Source: Candidatus Methylomirabilota bacterium (GTDB lineage Bacteria > Methylomirabilota > Methylomirabilia > Rokubacteriales > CSP1-6). Taken from it: DNA of 64,000 nt. The position numbers were made by a program, and so were the translations under genes. The stretch's first letter is position 1; each line of letters opens with the position of its first letter. Positions 17,795 through 26,813 of the stretch are shown piece by piece. The stretch lies in the NCBI GenBank assembly GCA_035709005.1, contig DASTFB010000031.1:1-64000 (forward strand). The letters are read 5' to 3'. The notes beneath the pieces were generated by a model. The model worked only from the letters and a program-made list of their open reading frames with translations. It made no database searches and had not been told where the DNA came from.

Positions 17795-18823
17795 TCAGAA
17801 GGCCCAGCCGATGGCGAGCAGGTAGCGGAGGTCCTCCTTCTCGGCTCCGGGCGCGGGCTCCGAATCGTAGCGGCCCTCGATCTTCGCCTCGGCGAAGAAG
17901 CCCTGGAAGATCGTGGTCCGCATGCCGACGTCCCCATTGAGGTTGTAATCCCCGAAGGGGTCGTCGAACGCGGGCAGCCATTCCAGGTTGTGGAACAGCA
18001 GGACGCCCTTGTAGGGCGTCCAGTCCACGTGGTAGGCGAACCGCGCCGCGAAGTGATCGTCGCTGCCCGCGTTACGGAAATCCTCGTAGACCCAGGCCAG
18101 GCCCGCCTCGGTAGACAGGTTGAACGTCGGCCTCTCGTACCACTGATAGCCGACGCCCACGCTGGGAGTGAAACGCAGGTCGAGGTCGGCGATCCGGTCC
18201 CGCTCGGCCCGCACGGCCCCGTAGAGGTAGAGCTTCTGGGACAGGAAATAGTCGTACTTGGCGACGCCGAAGATGTTGTCGACCGTCGTCGACTCCTCGC
18301 CGGTGTCCGGGTCCTCCTGGCGCCCGAAGGCGTAGCCGGCCCCCAGCGTGATGCGGTCCTGCTCGGCCCGGCGCACGGCGTTCAGAGAGAAGCCGATGTT
18401 CGTGGACTCGGCGTTGCCGCTGGTCTTCATGCCGGTGAAGCTGAGGCCCCCCGTCCACTTCACGGGGGGAGGGTTGATCTGGCCGATGTCGCTGAGGGCC
18501 ACGGTCTGAGGGGCCCCGCCGGCGATGGGCACGACCTGCACGGCGCCGTCGGGGCCGGCCGTCACCCGCGAGCGCAGGGTCGTCTCGCCGGTTCTCACGA
18601 CGACGGGCTCGGTGGTAGAGAAGGTCTTGACCTTGGCGAGGTCCACAATGACGTCGCCCGCCGCCTCGGTCTTGATCGTGAGCTTGCCACCGGCGGCGCC
18701 GACGATGGTGCCGGTGAGGCGGTCGCCGTTCAGGAGCAGGACCTCGTCGGCGGCGGCGCCGCCGACGAGGACCAGGCACAGCCCGAGGGCTCCCGCGAGT
18801 GGGCGCCACAATGAGGTGGCCAT
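17795..18823 (-). CDS. DUF481 outer-membrane beta-barrel protein
   Basis: A 342-residue exported protein. The signal peptide ends GGAAADE. Residues 25-75 (LLNGDRLTGTIVG, GKLTIKTEAAGDVIVDL) look like a small SH3-like domain. From about residue 125 alternating aromatic strands (WTGGLSFTGMKTSGN, YDYFLSQKLYLYGAVRAERD, VGVGYQWYERPTFNLS) end in YLLAIGWAF with a C-terminal Phe, the signature of an outer-membrane barrel. This matches the DUF481/YdiY family, whose role is unknown. AGGAGAAA precedes the ATG. It is the last gene of a six-gene minus-strand operon. Confidence 0.88.
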   Translation of the reverse strand: MATSLWRPLAGALGLCLVLVGGAAADEVLLLNGDRLTGTIVGAAGGKLTIKTEAAGDVIVDLAKVKTFSTTEPVVVRTGETTLRSRVTAGPDGAVQVVPIAGGAPQTVALSDIGQINPPPVKWTGGLSFTGMKTSGNAESTNIGFSLNAVRRAEQDRITLGAGYAFGRQEDPDTGEESTTVDNIFGVAKYDYFLSQKLYLYGAVRAERDRIADLDLRFTPSVGVGYQWYERPTFNLSTEAGLAWVYEDFRNAGSDDHFAARFAYHVDWTPYKGVLLFHNLEWLPAFDDPFGDYNLNGDVGMRTTIFQGFFAEAKIEGRYDSEPAPGAEKEDLRYLLAIGWAF

Positions 18824-18835
18824 GGGCGATTTCTC

Positions 18836-20275
18836 CTAGTTCGCGCGGCCGATGGTCTTGTGCAGCTCGGCCAGCGGCACCATGCGCCCGTGGATGGGCA
18901 GGATTTGATCCACGCTCAATCCGAGCTTCGTGATGTTGTCCGCAAGGTTGACGGTGTTCGGGTTCACGACCGCGGGTGGCGGCGCGTTGGGCGGGGCCGG
19001 CGAGAAGGCGTCGGCCTCGATCAGGAGCTTCTCCTTGGGCAGGTACACCATCAGCAGACCATCCTCGTGGAGATTCCCAGCGATGTGATGGATCTCCACC
19101 GTCCGCGTCCCGTCGGTCAGCATCCGCTTGTCGCGGACGCCCTCCACCTTGGCTTTCCGTCCCGATTTCGCGAGGTGATCGGGGCTCACCGTGGCCGGCG
19201 CGGCCAGGACCCGCTCGAAATAGGCCCGGCTGCTCTCGTGCGTGATGAGCGTCGCGCCCTCGCCGACTGCCGCCCGTACACCGCCGGAATGATCGAAGTG
19301 GTGGTGGCTGGCGATGACGTACCGGACCGGCTTGTTCGGCACGAGCTTGCGGGCCTCGGCGACCACGGCCAGGGCGCGAGCGTCGTTGAGCGGGGCCTCG
19401 ACCAGGATCAGGTGGTCGCGCATCTCGAGGACCACGCTGTGATGGCTGCCGCCGGTCAGGTACCAGATTCCGTCGGCCACTTGCTGCGTCGTCACCTTCG
19501 CGTAGGGGTTGGTCGCCTGCCGAACGGGGTCCGGCACGTCGATGTCCACGCGGGCGTTGGGCCGCACGTCGTCTACCGTCAGATCGAGCGAGGGAAATTT
19601 TCCGGCTGACTGCCGGATGCGCATCGGGAACTTGATCCCGCCGAAATCGCGATAGTCGGCATAGCTGACCTCGAACGGCATGTCGCCGAGCACCGGGCTG
19701 GAGAACACCGCCTCGACCCTCTGGACCAGGTTCCCGCTATCGAGGGACGCTCTGGCCTTGAGCTTCCCGGGGACGGTGAACGCGATCGTCCGCCCCTGGA
19801 CAGTGGCTTTGTTGGCCATGGCGGCCTTGATCACGCCGTGCGGGCTGGTCCACAACTGCAGCTGCAATTCGGCCAGGTACCGGGGCCCGGGCACCGGCCC
19901 GGCCGGGGCCAGCGTCCAGGCGTGCTCGCCGCTCAGCAGGAACGTCTGGCGGGCCTCACCCATGGCCGGGAGACCGCCGCCCCGCGGCTGGGGGTCGGCC
20001 CGCGACAGGACCTGCTCCTGTCGCAGCGAGCCGGTCTCGTAGTTCATCGACCGGGTGTAGCTCTTGAGATTGAAGCGCGGCCAGGACGCCCCGGCCACCG
20101 GGCTCTGCCCGACCGCGAAGCTGGCACCACTTCCGGTGAACTCGATGGAGTTCAGCGTGGAGGCGCCCATCGCCCTGGCTGCGCGCTCCAGCGTAGCTTG
20201 CCCATCCTGAGCGTGACCGATCGCCGGACACAGGAGCAGGGTCACCACCGCGAACGACACGAGCATCGTACGCAT
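18836..20275 (-). CDS. Exported MBL-fold hydrolase with N-terminal lipoprotein-like domain
   Basis: A 479-residue protein with a signal peptide ending AIGHAQDG. The N-terminal 240 residues form a non-catalytic beta-rich domain (SYADYRDFGGIKFPMRIRQS), of the kind found in secreted MBL proteins. The catalytic MBL domain follows: ASHHHFDHSGG with HxHxDH, then His in EIHHIAGNLHEDG, Asp in IEADAFSP and a late His in PIHGRMVP. All zinc ligands appear present. GGAGGAGG precedes the ATG. It belongs to the minus-strand operon, 27 bases after the alpha/beta hydrolase. Confidence 0.85.
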   Translation of the reverse strand: MRTMLVSFAVVTLLLCPAIGHAQDGQATLERAARAMGASTLNSIEFTGSGASFAVGQSPVAGASWPRFNLKSYTRSMNYETGSLRQEQVLSRADPQPRGGGLPAMGEARQTFLLSGEHAWTLAPAGPVPGPRYLAELQLQLWTSPHGVIKAAMANKATVQGRTIAFTVPGKLKARASLDSGNLVQRVEAVFSSPVLGDMPFEVSYADYRDFGGIKFPMRIRQSAGKFPSLDLTVDDVRPNARVDIDVPDPVRQATNPYAKVTTQQVADGIWYLTGGSHHSVVLEMRDHLILVEAPLNDARALAVVAEARKLVPNKPVRYVIASHHHFDHSGGVRAAVGEGATLITHESSRAYFERVLAAPATVSPDHLAKSGRKAKVEGVRDKRMLTDGTRTVEIHHIAGNLHEDGLLMVYLPKEKLLIEADAFSPAPPNAPPPAVVNPNTVNLADNITKLGLSVDQILPIHGRMVPLAELHKTIGRAN

Positions 20276-20302
20276 AGCCTCCTCCGGGTGAAAACGCAGA
20301 GC

Positions 20303-21178
20303 CTACTGGATCTGCGTGTGGACGAAGTCGATGATCTTCTCGATGGCCCGGGCAGCGGCGGGCGACTTGGGATTCCTGTTGATGAAGGCCTGGCCCTCGC
20401 CCTCGAACAGCTCGAGGTCGACCTGCCCGCCGGCCTTGCCGTACAGCGACACGAAGCGATCGAGGTCCGGGCGGGGATGGGCGACGTCGTTGGCGCCCTG
20501 CAGATAGAGCACGGGCGGCAGCTCGACCCGCTCCCCCCGCTCGAGCGCCAGGACCGGATTGCCCTCGGCCATCGCCTCTTCGCCCTGCCAGTACTGGTCG
20601 TGGCAGGGGAGCACCGAGTCCACGACGTCGGGATACGGCGGACCCGCCGCCTTCAGCTTCTTGGCATACCGGTAACGGCTCAGCGGGTCGATGACGGGCC
20701 AGCACAGGACGACGGCGCGCAGGCTGGCGTCCACGGCCGGCCCCCCGCCCGGCAGCGGCAGGGCGGAATAGCGCGCATCGCCCGGGCGCATGGCCAGCAG
20801 CATGGCCTGATGCCCACCACTGGACACGCCCAGCGCCCCCACCAGGTCGGGTCGACTGCCCCACTGGGCGGCCCGGGTCTTGGCCCAGCGAATGGCGTAA
20901 TTGACGTCCGCCACCGACGCGGGGTACGGAGCCTGGGGCGGCATGCGGAAGTCCAGCGCGGCGACCACGACGCCGCTCCGGGCCAGCGCCTCGTTGATGG
21001 CGACGTCGTTCGTGCGGTCGCCCCGGCACCAGGCGCCGCCGTGCAGCTCGACGATCAGGGGAAACGGCCCGGTGCCGCGCGGCCTGAAGAGCCGCGCCAG
21101 CAGCGGAGTGTCGGCGTGGCGGATGTACTCGACGTCCTCGACGTCCACGGCGTACGTCGTCGCAGTGCTCGCTCTCAT
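20303..21178 (-). CDS. Alpha/beta hydrolase, esterase/lipase-like
   Basis: A 291-residue hydrolase of the hormone-sensitive-lipase-like group. The oxyanion motif is HGGAW, the nucleophile elbow GVSSGGHQA, and the acid/His region LQGANDVAHPRPDLD and EGEGQAFINRN. The expected catalytic His is not clear at the end: the usual GxxH position reads EGEGQAF, so His may come from AHPRPD or the protein may be weakly active. No signal peptide. ATG at 21178 follows GGGAGGAA; the frame is open much further upstream but only as antisense of the methyltransferase. Member of the minus-strand operon. Confidence 0.8.
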   Translation of the reverse strand: MRASTATTYAVDVEDVEYIRHADTPLLARLFRPRGTGPFPLIVELHGGAWCRGDRTNDVAINEALARSGVVVAALDFRMPPQAPYPASVADVNYAIRWAKTRAAQWGSRPDLVGALGVSSGGHQAMLLAMRPGDARYSALPLPGGGPAVDASLRAVVLCWPVIDPLSRYRYAKKLKAAGPPYPDVVDSVLPCHDQYWQGEEAMAEGNPVLALERGERVELPPVLYLQGANDVAHPRPDLDRFVSLYGKAGGQVDLELFEGEGQAFINRNPKSPAAARAIEKIIDFVHTQIQ

Positions 21179-21189
21179 GCGTTCCTCCC

Positions 21190-22014
21190 TCAGGCCTTCT
21201 CGGCGACCGCCTGGCCCACGGCGATGCGCTCCTCTTGCAGATTGCGGATCATGTTCTCGAGCTTGACTCTCGCGGTGCTGCCCATCAACAGGTGAAACCC
21301 CAGGGGCGGCGGCCCCGATTGCTTCAGCCGGTCCATCACGGCCAGGAACCAGTCCAGCGATTGTCGGGTCTTGTCTTCCCAGTCGACGACGCGGAGCCGC
21401 GCCTGCTCGAGGATCTCGCGGACGGCGGCCGGCTTGGCCAGAAAGCTGATCGAGCGCTCGTCGGCCCAGGGGACGGGCACGTGCACCGGTCCGCCCTCGC
21501 CCTGGAAGATGTCGTGGAAGACCAGACGGCCGCGAGGGACGAGCACGCGGGCGAGCTCCCCGTAGAAGGCGCGCTTGTCCGCGATGTTCATCTGGGCGTG
21601 CTCGGTCCACACCAGTTCGAAGCTGCCCTCGGCGAACGGCACCTCCAGCGCGCTGCCCTGGCGGAAGTCGACCGCGTCCCCGAGCTTGACCAGCTCGGCC
21701 AGCGCCCGGGCGGCCTCGACATACTCCTGCGTCAAGTCGATGCCGGTGCCCGAGCATCCCCGCTCGGCGGCGAGATAGCGAAGGGAGCCCCCGAGCCCGC
21801 TGCCGACGTCCAGCACGCGCAGCCCGGGCCTCACGCCGGCCCGATCGGCGAGCTCCACCGTGGCCTCGCGGCCGCGGATGTGGAACTCGTCGACCGGCGC
21901 CAGGTCCACCGGCTGGAGGTGCGCCAGGTCCTTCCCCAGCCCCCGCAGTCCGGCCAGGATGGCGTCGAGAATCCCTCCGCGCCCGTAGTGGCGCTCGACG
22001 GCGTCCACCGTCAT
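21190..22014 (-). CDS. SAM-dependent methyltransferase (class I)
   Basis: A 274-residue class I methyltransferase. Motif I is VLDVGSGLGGSLRYLA near residue 68, motif II GTGIDLTQEY, and the acidic post-II region FELVWTEHAQMNI. It resembles sarcosine/dimethylglycine and tocopherol-type methyltransferases in keeping a long C-terminal part (PVPWADERSISFLAK, WEDKTRQSLDWFLAVMDRL). The methyl acceptor is unknown. Its ATG overlaps the stop of the LLM gene (ATGA), so the two are translationally coupled. Confidence 0.85.
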   Translation of the reverse strand: MTVDAVERHYGRGGILDAILAGLRGLGKDLAHLQPVDLAPVDEFHIRGREATVELADRAGVRPGLRVLDVGSGLGGSLRYLAAERGCSGTGIDLTQEYVEAARALAELVKLGDAVDFRQGSALEVPFAEGSFELVWTEHAQMNIADKRAFYGELARVLVPRGRLVFHDIFQGEGGPVHVPVPWADERSISFLAKPAAVREILEQARLRVVDWEDKTRQSLDWFLAVMDRLKQSGPPPLGFHLLMGSTARVKLENMIRNLQEERIAVGQAVAEKA

Positions 22015-22787
22015 GCGGGCCGGGCGGCCCGGACCAGTGCCAGATCCTCTTCGAGCGTGTCCGTGGCGGTGATCGCCCGGACCACGACTTCGTCGATCAC
22101 GCCCCGCCAGGCGCTCAGCGCCGGCGCTACCGCTTCCGGACGCTGCACGGCGATGGCCGTGTCCACCGGCTTCACGCCCATGCGTGCGAAGTGCGCCGCG
22201 TAGGCGGGAATCGCCCCGTAGCGGCCGCCCTCCTCGGCCAGCCGGCTGCCGGCGGCGGCGCCGATGGCGACCCGGACATAGGCGAACAGCTTCGGCGGCG
22301 CACGCCGCGCCGTGGCGGCGCCGGCCTGCACCCACTCGGCGGACCGGCGCGCGTACTCGGGCGTGAGCCAGTTGAAAAGCACGCCATCGGCCACTTCCCC
22401 GGCCAGGCGGCACATCTGCGGTCCCAGCGCCGCCACCACGAGGCGCGACGGCAGGTGCGCCCGCAGGGCGGCGATGCCCGAGCGCACGCGGGCCAGGGAA
22501 CCCGGATTGGGGCTGCCCACCCCGAGGAGCAGGCGATCCGGCGGCAGCGCGTTGGCGCGCACGCCCTCGACGATGCTCTCGGGGGGACGGGTGTGCAGCG
22601 GGATCACTCCGACGCCCAGCTCGATCCGCCGGGTCTGTGCGGCCGCCTGGGCCAGCGCGGCGAGCCCGTCCGTCTTGCCGGGGTGGTTCACCCAGAAGGA
22701 TGTGTACCCGAGCGCTTCCGCCTCGGCGGCGCAGGCCCGAATCAGGTCAGGGGCCGCCCCGGCGAACAATGCGAATCCCTGTGCCAT
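22011..22787 (-). CDS. LLM-class flavin-dependent oxidoreductase (short form)
   Basis: A 258-residue luciferase-like TIM-barrel protein, shorter than the usual 300-350. Recognisable parts are EAEALGYTSFWVNHPGKTDG, RIELGVGVIPLHTRPPESIV, NALPPDRLLLGVGSPNPGSL and EVADGVLFNWLTPEYA. These enzymes use FMN or F420. The C-terminus is abbreviated. GAGGAG precedes the ATG. Second gene of the minus-strand operon, 14 bases after the cupin gene and overlapping the methyltransferase. Confidence 0.85.
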   Translation of the reverse strand: MAQGFALFAGAAPDLIRACAAEAEALGYTSFWVNHPGKTDGLAALAQAAAQTRRIELGVGVIPLHTRPPESIVEGVRANALPPDRLLLGVGSPNPGSLARVRSGIAALRAHLPSRLVVAALGPQMCRLAGEVADGVLFNWLTPEYARRSAEWVQAGAATARRAPPKLFAYVRVAIGAAAGSRLAEEGGRYGAIPAYAAHFARMGVKPVDTAIAVQRPEAVAPALSAWRGVIDEVVVRAITATDTLEEDLALVRAARPA

Positions 22788-22801
22788 CGGCGTCTCCTCG
22801 A

Positions 22802-23224
22802 TCAGGCCGTCGGACGCGGCTTGAGGGTTGCGACGTCTTGCGGTGACAGGTGGGGAACGGTCTCGCCCGTATCGGAGAACGTTCGGGTGACGTCGGTGCG
22901 GTTGTAGACCCAGAGGATCGCCATCGGCCCCGGCCCCACGTTGACGAAGCGGTGATGGCTGCCCTCGGGAATGAACGCAGTGTCCCAGGCCTTCAGCCGC
23001 TCGTGCTTGCCGTCGATCTCTACCTCCGCGTCCCCTTCGAGCACGGTCGTCTGCTCGTCGCAGTTGTGGGTATGCAGCGGGATGCCCGTCCCCGGGGGAA
23101 ACCGGGTCACGCCGCTGGTGATCCGGGCGCCGATCTCTTTACAGGAGAACACGACGGTCTGAATGCCCTTGCCCCGCTCGAAAACGGGCAGGACGGCGAA
23201 GCGCAACAAGCTCGGCTCGGCCAT
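22802..23224 (-). CDS. Cupin-domain protein
   Basis: A 140-residue single-cupin protein. Cupin motif 1 reads PLHTHNCDEQTTVLEGDAEV, with His, His and Glu ligands, and motif 2 FIPEGSHHRFVNVG with the last His. It is therefore a metal-binding cupin, dioxygenase-like or a binding protein. GGGAGGGG lies upstream of the ATG. It is the first gene of the six-gene minus-strand operon and diverges from the TAXI protein gene across 72 bases, where a TATACT element (23257-23262, minus strand) may be its -10. Confidence 0.85.
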   Translation of the reverse strand: MAEPSLLRFAVLPVFERGKGIQTVVFSCKEIGARITSGVTRFPPGTGIPLHTHNCDEQTTVLEGDAEVEIDGKHERLKAWDTAFIPEGSHHRFVNVGPGPMAILWVYNRTDVTRTFSDTGETVPHLSPQDVATLKPRPTA

Positions 23225-23296
23225 GAGCGACCCCTCCCGACGGCTGGTTGCCGGGTAGTATACAAAGGACTCGAGACAACGGGGTGGGGAGCGACC

Positions 23297-24184
23297 ATGG
23301 CTGACAGGGTGACGGTAGTCCTCGGAACGGCGACGCCCGGCGGCGGCTTTCCGGTCTACGGCCAGGCCGTCGCGGAAACGATCAACGAGGCCGACGCCTC
23401 ACTGCTCGTGCAGACGCGCAACACGAAGGGCAGCACGGAGAACGTGCCGTTGCTGGAGGCCGGACAGCTCGACCTCGGTCTGGTCACCGGCGAGGTGGCT
23501 CACGAGGCCGTGACCGGAGTCGGCCGACCCGCGGCCAACCTCCGCATCCTCACCGTCATGTACTCGACGGCGGGCATGTTCGTGGCGCGCGGCGATACGA
23601 CCGACCGGCGCATCGAGGACTTGAAGGGCCGGCCCGTGGCCTTCGGGGCCAGCGGCTCGGGTCTGGTCGTCCTCGCGCGCTACGTGCTGGACGGCCTCGG
23701 GCTCGACATGAACCGGGACTTCAAGGCGGTCTTCCTGGACAAGGCGGGCGAGGGGCCGGCCATGGTCATGGACGGCCGGGTGGCCGCGCTCTGGGGCGGC
23801 GGCACCGGCTGGCCGGGGTTCGCCGCCGTGGCGCGGGGCCCGGCCGGCGCGCGCTTCATCGCCCCCGATGCCGAGGCCATCCGGCGCATCCAGGCCCGGC
23901 ACCCGTTTCTCGAGACCCTGACCGTCCCCGCCGCATCGTATCCCGGGCAGGACGCGCCGATCGTCTCGGTGGGGTCGTGGAGCCTGATCCTGATCCGGCC
24001 GGAGATCGCCGATGATGTGGCGTATCGCCTCGCCCGGGCGCTGCATCGCGGCGAGGCCGCGCTGGGCCAGCGGCTGGCCCAGGCCCGCGAGACGACCGCC
24101 GCCAACACGGCCGCCGCAGCCCGCCCGGAGCTGATCCACCCGGGGGCGCTGCGCTATTTGCGCGAGATCGGGCTGGTTCGCTGA
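23297..24184 (+). CDS. TAXI-family solute-binding protein lacking a signal peptide
   Basis: A 295-residue protein of the TRAP-associated TAXI (IMP) binding-protein family. Typical elements are VLGTATPGGGFPVYGQAVAE at the ligand pocket, TKGSTENVPLLEAGQLDLGL, VMYSTAGMFVARGD, LKGRPVAFGASGSG and PAASYPGQDAPIVSVGSWS. Family members are normally secreted to the periplasm. This one starts directly at the mature domain: ATG at 23297 has GGGGAG upstream, and the open frame before it encodes no hydrophobic stretch. No permease gene is next to it; a ThDP enzyme follows 31 bases downstream. It may act as a cytoplasmic ligand binder, by inference. Confidence 0.85.
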   Translation: MADRVTVVLGTATPGGGFPVYGQAVAETINEADASLLVQTRNTKGSTENVPLLEAGQLDLGLVTGEVAHEAVTGVGRPAANLRILTVMYSTAGMFVARGDTTDRRIEDLKGRPVAFGASGSGLVVLARYVLDGLGLDMNRDFKAVFLDKAGEGPAMVMDGRVAALWGGGTGWPGFAAVARGPAGARFIAPDAEAIRRIQARHPFLETLTVPAASYPGQDAPIVSVGSWSLILIRPEIADDVAYRLARALHRGEAALGQRLAQARETTAANTAAAARPELIHPGALRYLREIGLVR

Positions 24185-24215
24185 TAAGCGTCGGACATCG
24201 GGAGGGAGGAGACTC

Positions 24216-25850
24216 GTGAAAGCAGCAGCCGTCGTGGCGGAGATCCTCAAGCGCGAAGGCGTGCAGTGCCTGATCGGCTATCCCGTCAACCACATCATCG
24301 AGGCGGCCGCCGAGGCCGACATCCGCACGATCATCGTGCGCCAGGAGCGGATCGGCCTGCACATGTGCGACGCGATGAGCCGGGTGACGTCCGGCGAGCG
24401 CATCGGGGTGTTCGCCAATCAGCACGGGCCGGGCACGGAAAACTCGTTCGGCGGCGTCGCCCAGGCCTTCGGAGACTCCGTGCCCATCGTGGTGCTGCCG
24501 GGCGGCTATCCGCGGCGGATCCTCAACATCCCGCCCAACTTCAGCTCGTTCCTCAACTACCAGCACGTCACCAAGTGGGCCGAGCAGGTGGTCCTGCCCG
24601 AGAACGTGCCCGAGGCCATGCGGCGGGCGTTTACCCAGGTGAAGAACGGTCGCCCACGGCCGGTGCTCGTGGAGTTCCCCGTCGATATCTTGCAATCCGA
24701 GGTGCCGGACGGCTGGAGCTACACGCCGGCGCCCCGACTCCGCGTGGCTCCCGAGCCCCGCGCCGTCGCTGCCGTGGCGGCGGCCCTGGTGGACGCCGAG
24801 CGGCCCGTCATCTACGCGGGCCAGGGCGTGCACTACGCCAAAGCCTGGCCGGAGCTGCGCGAGCTGGCCGAGCTGCTGGAGGCGCCGGTGACCACGAGCC
24901 TGCAGGGCAAGAGCGCGTTCCCGGAGAACCATCCCCTCGCGCTGGGCTCGGGGGGCCGCTCGATCTCCGCACAGCTCCACCACTTCCTCAACGAGGCCGA
25001 TCTCATCTTCGGCATCGGCTGCAGCTTCTCGACCACGAACTACGGGGTGGCCATGCCCAAGGGCAAGCGGATCGTTCACGCCACCCTCGACCCCGCCGAT
25101 ATCAACAAGGACGTGCCGGCGGCCCTCGCCCTCGTCGGCGACGCCGGCCTCACCCTGCAGGCGCTCATCGCCGAGGTCCGTGATCGGCTGGGCGGCCGCG
25201 CCCGTGGCCGCGCCGCCGCCGTCGCCGCCGAGATCGCGCAGATCAAGCGGGAGTGGCTGGCCCGCTGGATGCCGCGGCTCACTGCCAAGTCGATCCCGCT
25301 CTCGCCGTACCGCGTGCTGTGGGACCTGATGCACACCGTCGACGTGACCAACACGATCATCACGCACGACGCCGGCAGCCCGCGCGACCAGATCTCGCCG
25401 TTCTGGGAGTCGCTGGCGCCCCTCACCTACATCGGCTGGGGGAAGACGACCCAGCTCGGCACCGGGCTGGGCTACGCCATGGGAGCCAAGCTGGCCTGTC
25501 CCGATAAGCTCTGCGTCAACGTGTGGGGCGACGCCGCCATCGGCTTCACGGGCATGGATTTCGAGACGGCGGTGCGGGAGCGGATTCCCATCCTGTCGGT
25601 GCTCCTCAACAACTTCTCGATGGCCATCGAGCTCAAGGTCATGCCGGTGGCCACCGACAAGTACCGCTCGACGGACATCAGCGGCCACTACGCCGATTTT
25701 GCCCGCGCCCTGGGCGGATGGGGCGAACGCGTGACCGAGCCCGACGAGATCGTGCCGGCCATCCGGCGCGCGGTGGCCAAGACGCGAGAGGGCACGCCGG
25801 CCCTGCTGGAGTTCATCACCGAGAAGGCCACCGACTTCTCGATCTTCTGA
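24216..25850 (+). CDS. ThDP-dependent enzyme, acetolactate synthase-like (GDA variant)
   Basis: A 544-residue three-domain thiamine-diphosphate enzyme (PYR, central, PP). The catalytic Glu is Glu44 in VRQERIGLHMCDA. The cofactor/Mg motif near residue 439 reads WGDAAIGF followed by LLNNFS; that is GDA rather than the usual GDG, with the Asn pair kept. Family members condense or decarboxylate 2-keto acids, or act on oxalyl-CoA or sulfoacetaldehyde. The pocket motif here does not identify the substrate. GTG start after GGAGGAG. Its 3' end overlaps a remnant transposase frame on the other strand. Confidence 0.88.
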   Translation: MKAAAVVAEILKREGVQCLIGYPVNHIIEAAAEADIRTIIVRQERIGLHMCDAMSRVTSGERIGVFANQHGPGTENSFGGVAQAFGDSVPIVVLPGGYPRRILNIPPNFSSFLNYQHVTKWAEQVVLPENVPEAMRRAFTQVKNGRPRPVLVEFPVDILQSEVPDGWSYTPAPRLRVAPEPRAVAAVAAALVDAERPVIYAGQGVHYAKAWPELRELAELLEAPVTTSLQGKSAFPENHPLALGSGGRSISAQLHHFLNEADLIFGIGCSFSTTNYGVAMPKGKRIVHATLDPADINKDVPAALALVGDAGLTLQALIAEVRDRLGGRARGRAAAVAAEIAQIKREWLARWMPRLTAKSIPLSPYRVLWDLMHTVDVTNTIITHDAGSPRDQISPFWESLAPLTYIGWGKTTQLGTGLGYAMGAKLACPDKLCVNVWGDAAIGFTGMDFETAVRERIPILSVLLNNFSMAIELKVMPVATDKYRSTDISGHYADFARALGGWGERVTEPDEIVPAIRRAVAKTREGTPALLEFITEKATDFSIF

Positions 25851-26266
25851 GCCCGCCAGGCGCGCCAGATCCGGCTCACCGCCGTCTGGCTGAGCCGGCA
25901 CCGGCGGGCGACGCTCCGGGTGCTCGGGGGCCTGGCCCCCGGGGCCCCGGCCGACAGCAGGCGTACGACGCGCGCGGCCTGCGCATCGGTGATTCGCCGG
26001 GGCGCGCCCGGGCGAGGCGCGTCCTGTAGTCCGCCCAGCCGCTGACCGATGAACCGGCGGCGCCAGCGGCCCACCGTCTGTCTCGTCACCCCGGCGGCGA
26101 CGGCGATGGCGGCGTTCGACTGGCCCGCGGCACAGGCCAGCACGATCCGCGCCCGCCGGGCCAGGGCCGGGGCGCTCTTGTGCCGGCGCGCCCACCGCTT
26201 CAGGGCGTTGCCTTCCTTTACAGTCAGGACCACGAGCGGCGTCGGTCGGCCCGCGGGCATCGGCAT
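25688..26266 (-). pseudogene. IS630-type transposase N-terminal fragment
   Basis: A 192-codon frame whose first 135 residues match the helix-turn-helix region of IS630-family transposases: NALKRWARRHKSAPALARRA, RIVLACAAGQSNAAIAVAAG, TRQTVGRWRRRFIGQRLGGL and CRLSQTAVSRIWRAW. Homology stops near 25853, where the frame runs antisense into the end of the ThDP gene. The whole DDE catalytic domain is missing. ATG at 26266 has a G-run upstream. I read it as a remnant of an insertion sequence; it could survive as a small DNA-binding protein. No clear terminal inverted repeats or TA duplications were found. Confidence 0.7.
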
Positions 26267-26494
26267 CCCCCCTGCTCTGCTCACCAACCGCCCGGGGCGC
26301 GCATTTGTTCCACGATCTCCGACTCGCTGTGACGCGACTTGTGACTCATTCTTTACGCGGCCGCGATCGGAGACTTGACACCGCGACCTCATCCCGGCGA
26401 CGACTCCGCACCAATCGATCCAACGATATCTGGCGCGGCGTTCGCGCGCGACGTACAACAAGATTCGCAGTCATCCTGGACCGGGGAGCCGTAG

Positions 26495-26725
26495 ATGAGT
26501 TCCCGCGAACTCTCGCTGCACGAGGCGGTGAGCGCCTTCAAGCGCAACCTGGTCCGCGCGGCGCTGGCCGCCCACGACGGCAACCGCAGTCGCGCGGCCG
26601 CTGCCCTGAAGATCGAGCGCACCTCGCTCCTCCGGCTGATCCGCGAGCTCGGCATCGCCGATGTGCCCGATGGTCAGCGCGGACGCCCGCCGGCCGCGAA
26701 AAATGTGCCGCAGATGTCACATTGA
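26495..26725 (+). CDS. Small Fis-type helix-turn-helix protein
   Basis: A 76-residue DNA-binding protein. Its core (LSLHEAVSAFKRNLVRAALA, DGNRSRAAAALKIERTSLLR) matches the C-terminal HTH of Fis and NtrC-type activators. No receiver or AAA+ domain is attached, so it is a free-standing Fis-like regulator or nucleoid protein. GGGGAG precedes the ATG. It lies 88 bases ahead of the di-heme peroxidase gene on the same strand and could regulate or be cotranscribed with it. The preceding 228 bases hold no gene. Confidence 0.75.
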   Translation: MSSRELSLHEAVSAFKRNLVRAALAAHDGNRSRAAAALKIERTSLLRLIRELGIADVPDGQRGRPPAAKNVPQMSH

Positions 26726-26813
26726 AGGACGCGGCCCAGGCCGCTAGAGTCGCGCGCCACGGGCTGGTCTCGATGAGCGATCGACGCTCGGGCCGGGTCG
26801 AGGAGGCGCGCAC

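Noticed and set aside
15358-17937. 859-codon open frame on the minus strand
   Set aside because: Antisense to the PanE-like and amidohydrolase genes; translation has no conserved pattern and no ribosome site.
23856-26195. 779-codon open frame on the minus strand
   Set aside because: Antisense to the TAXI and ThDP genes, which have complete motifs; long only because stop codons are rare at this GC content.
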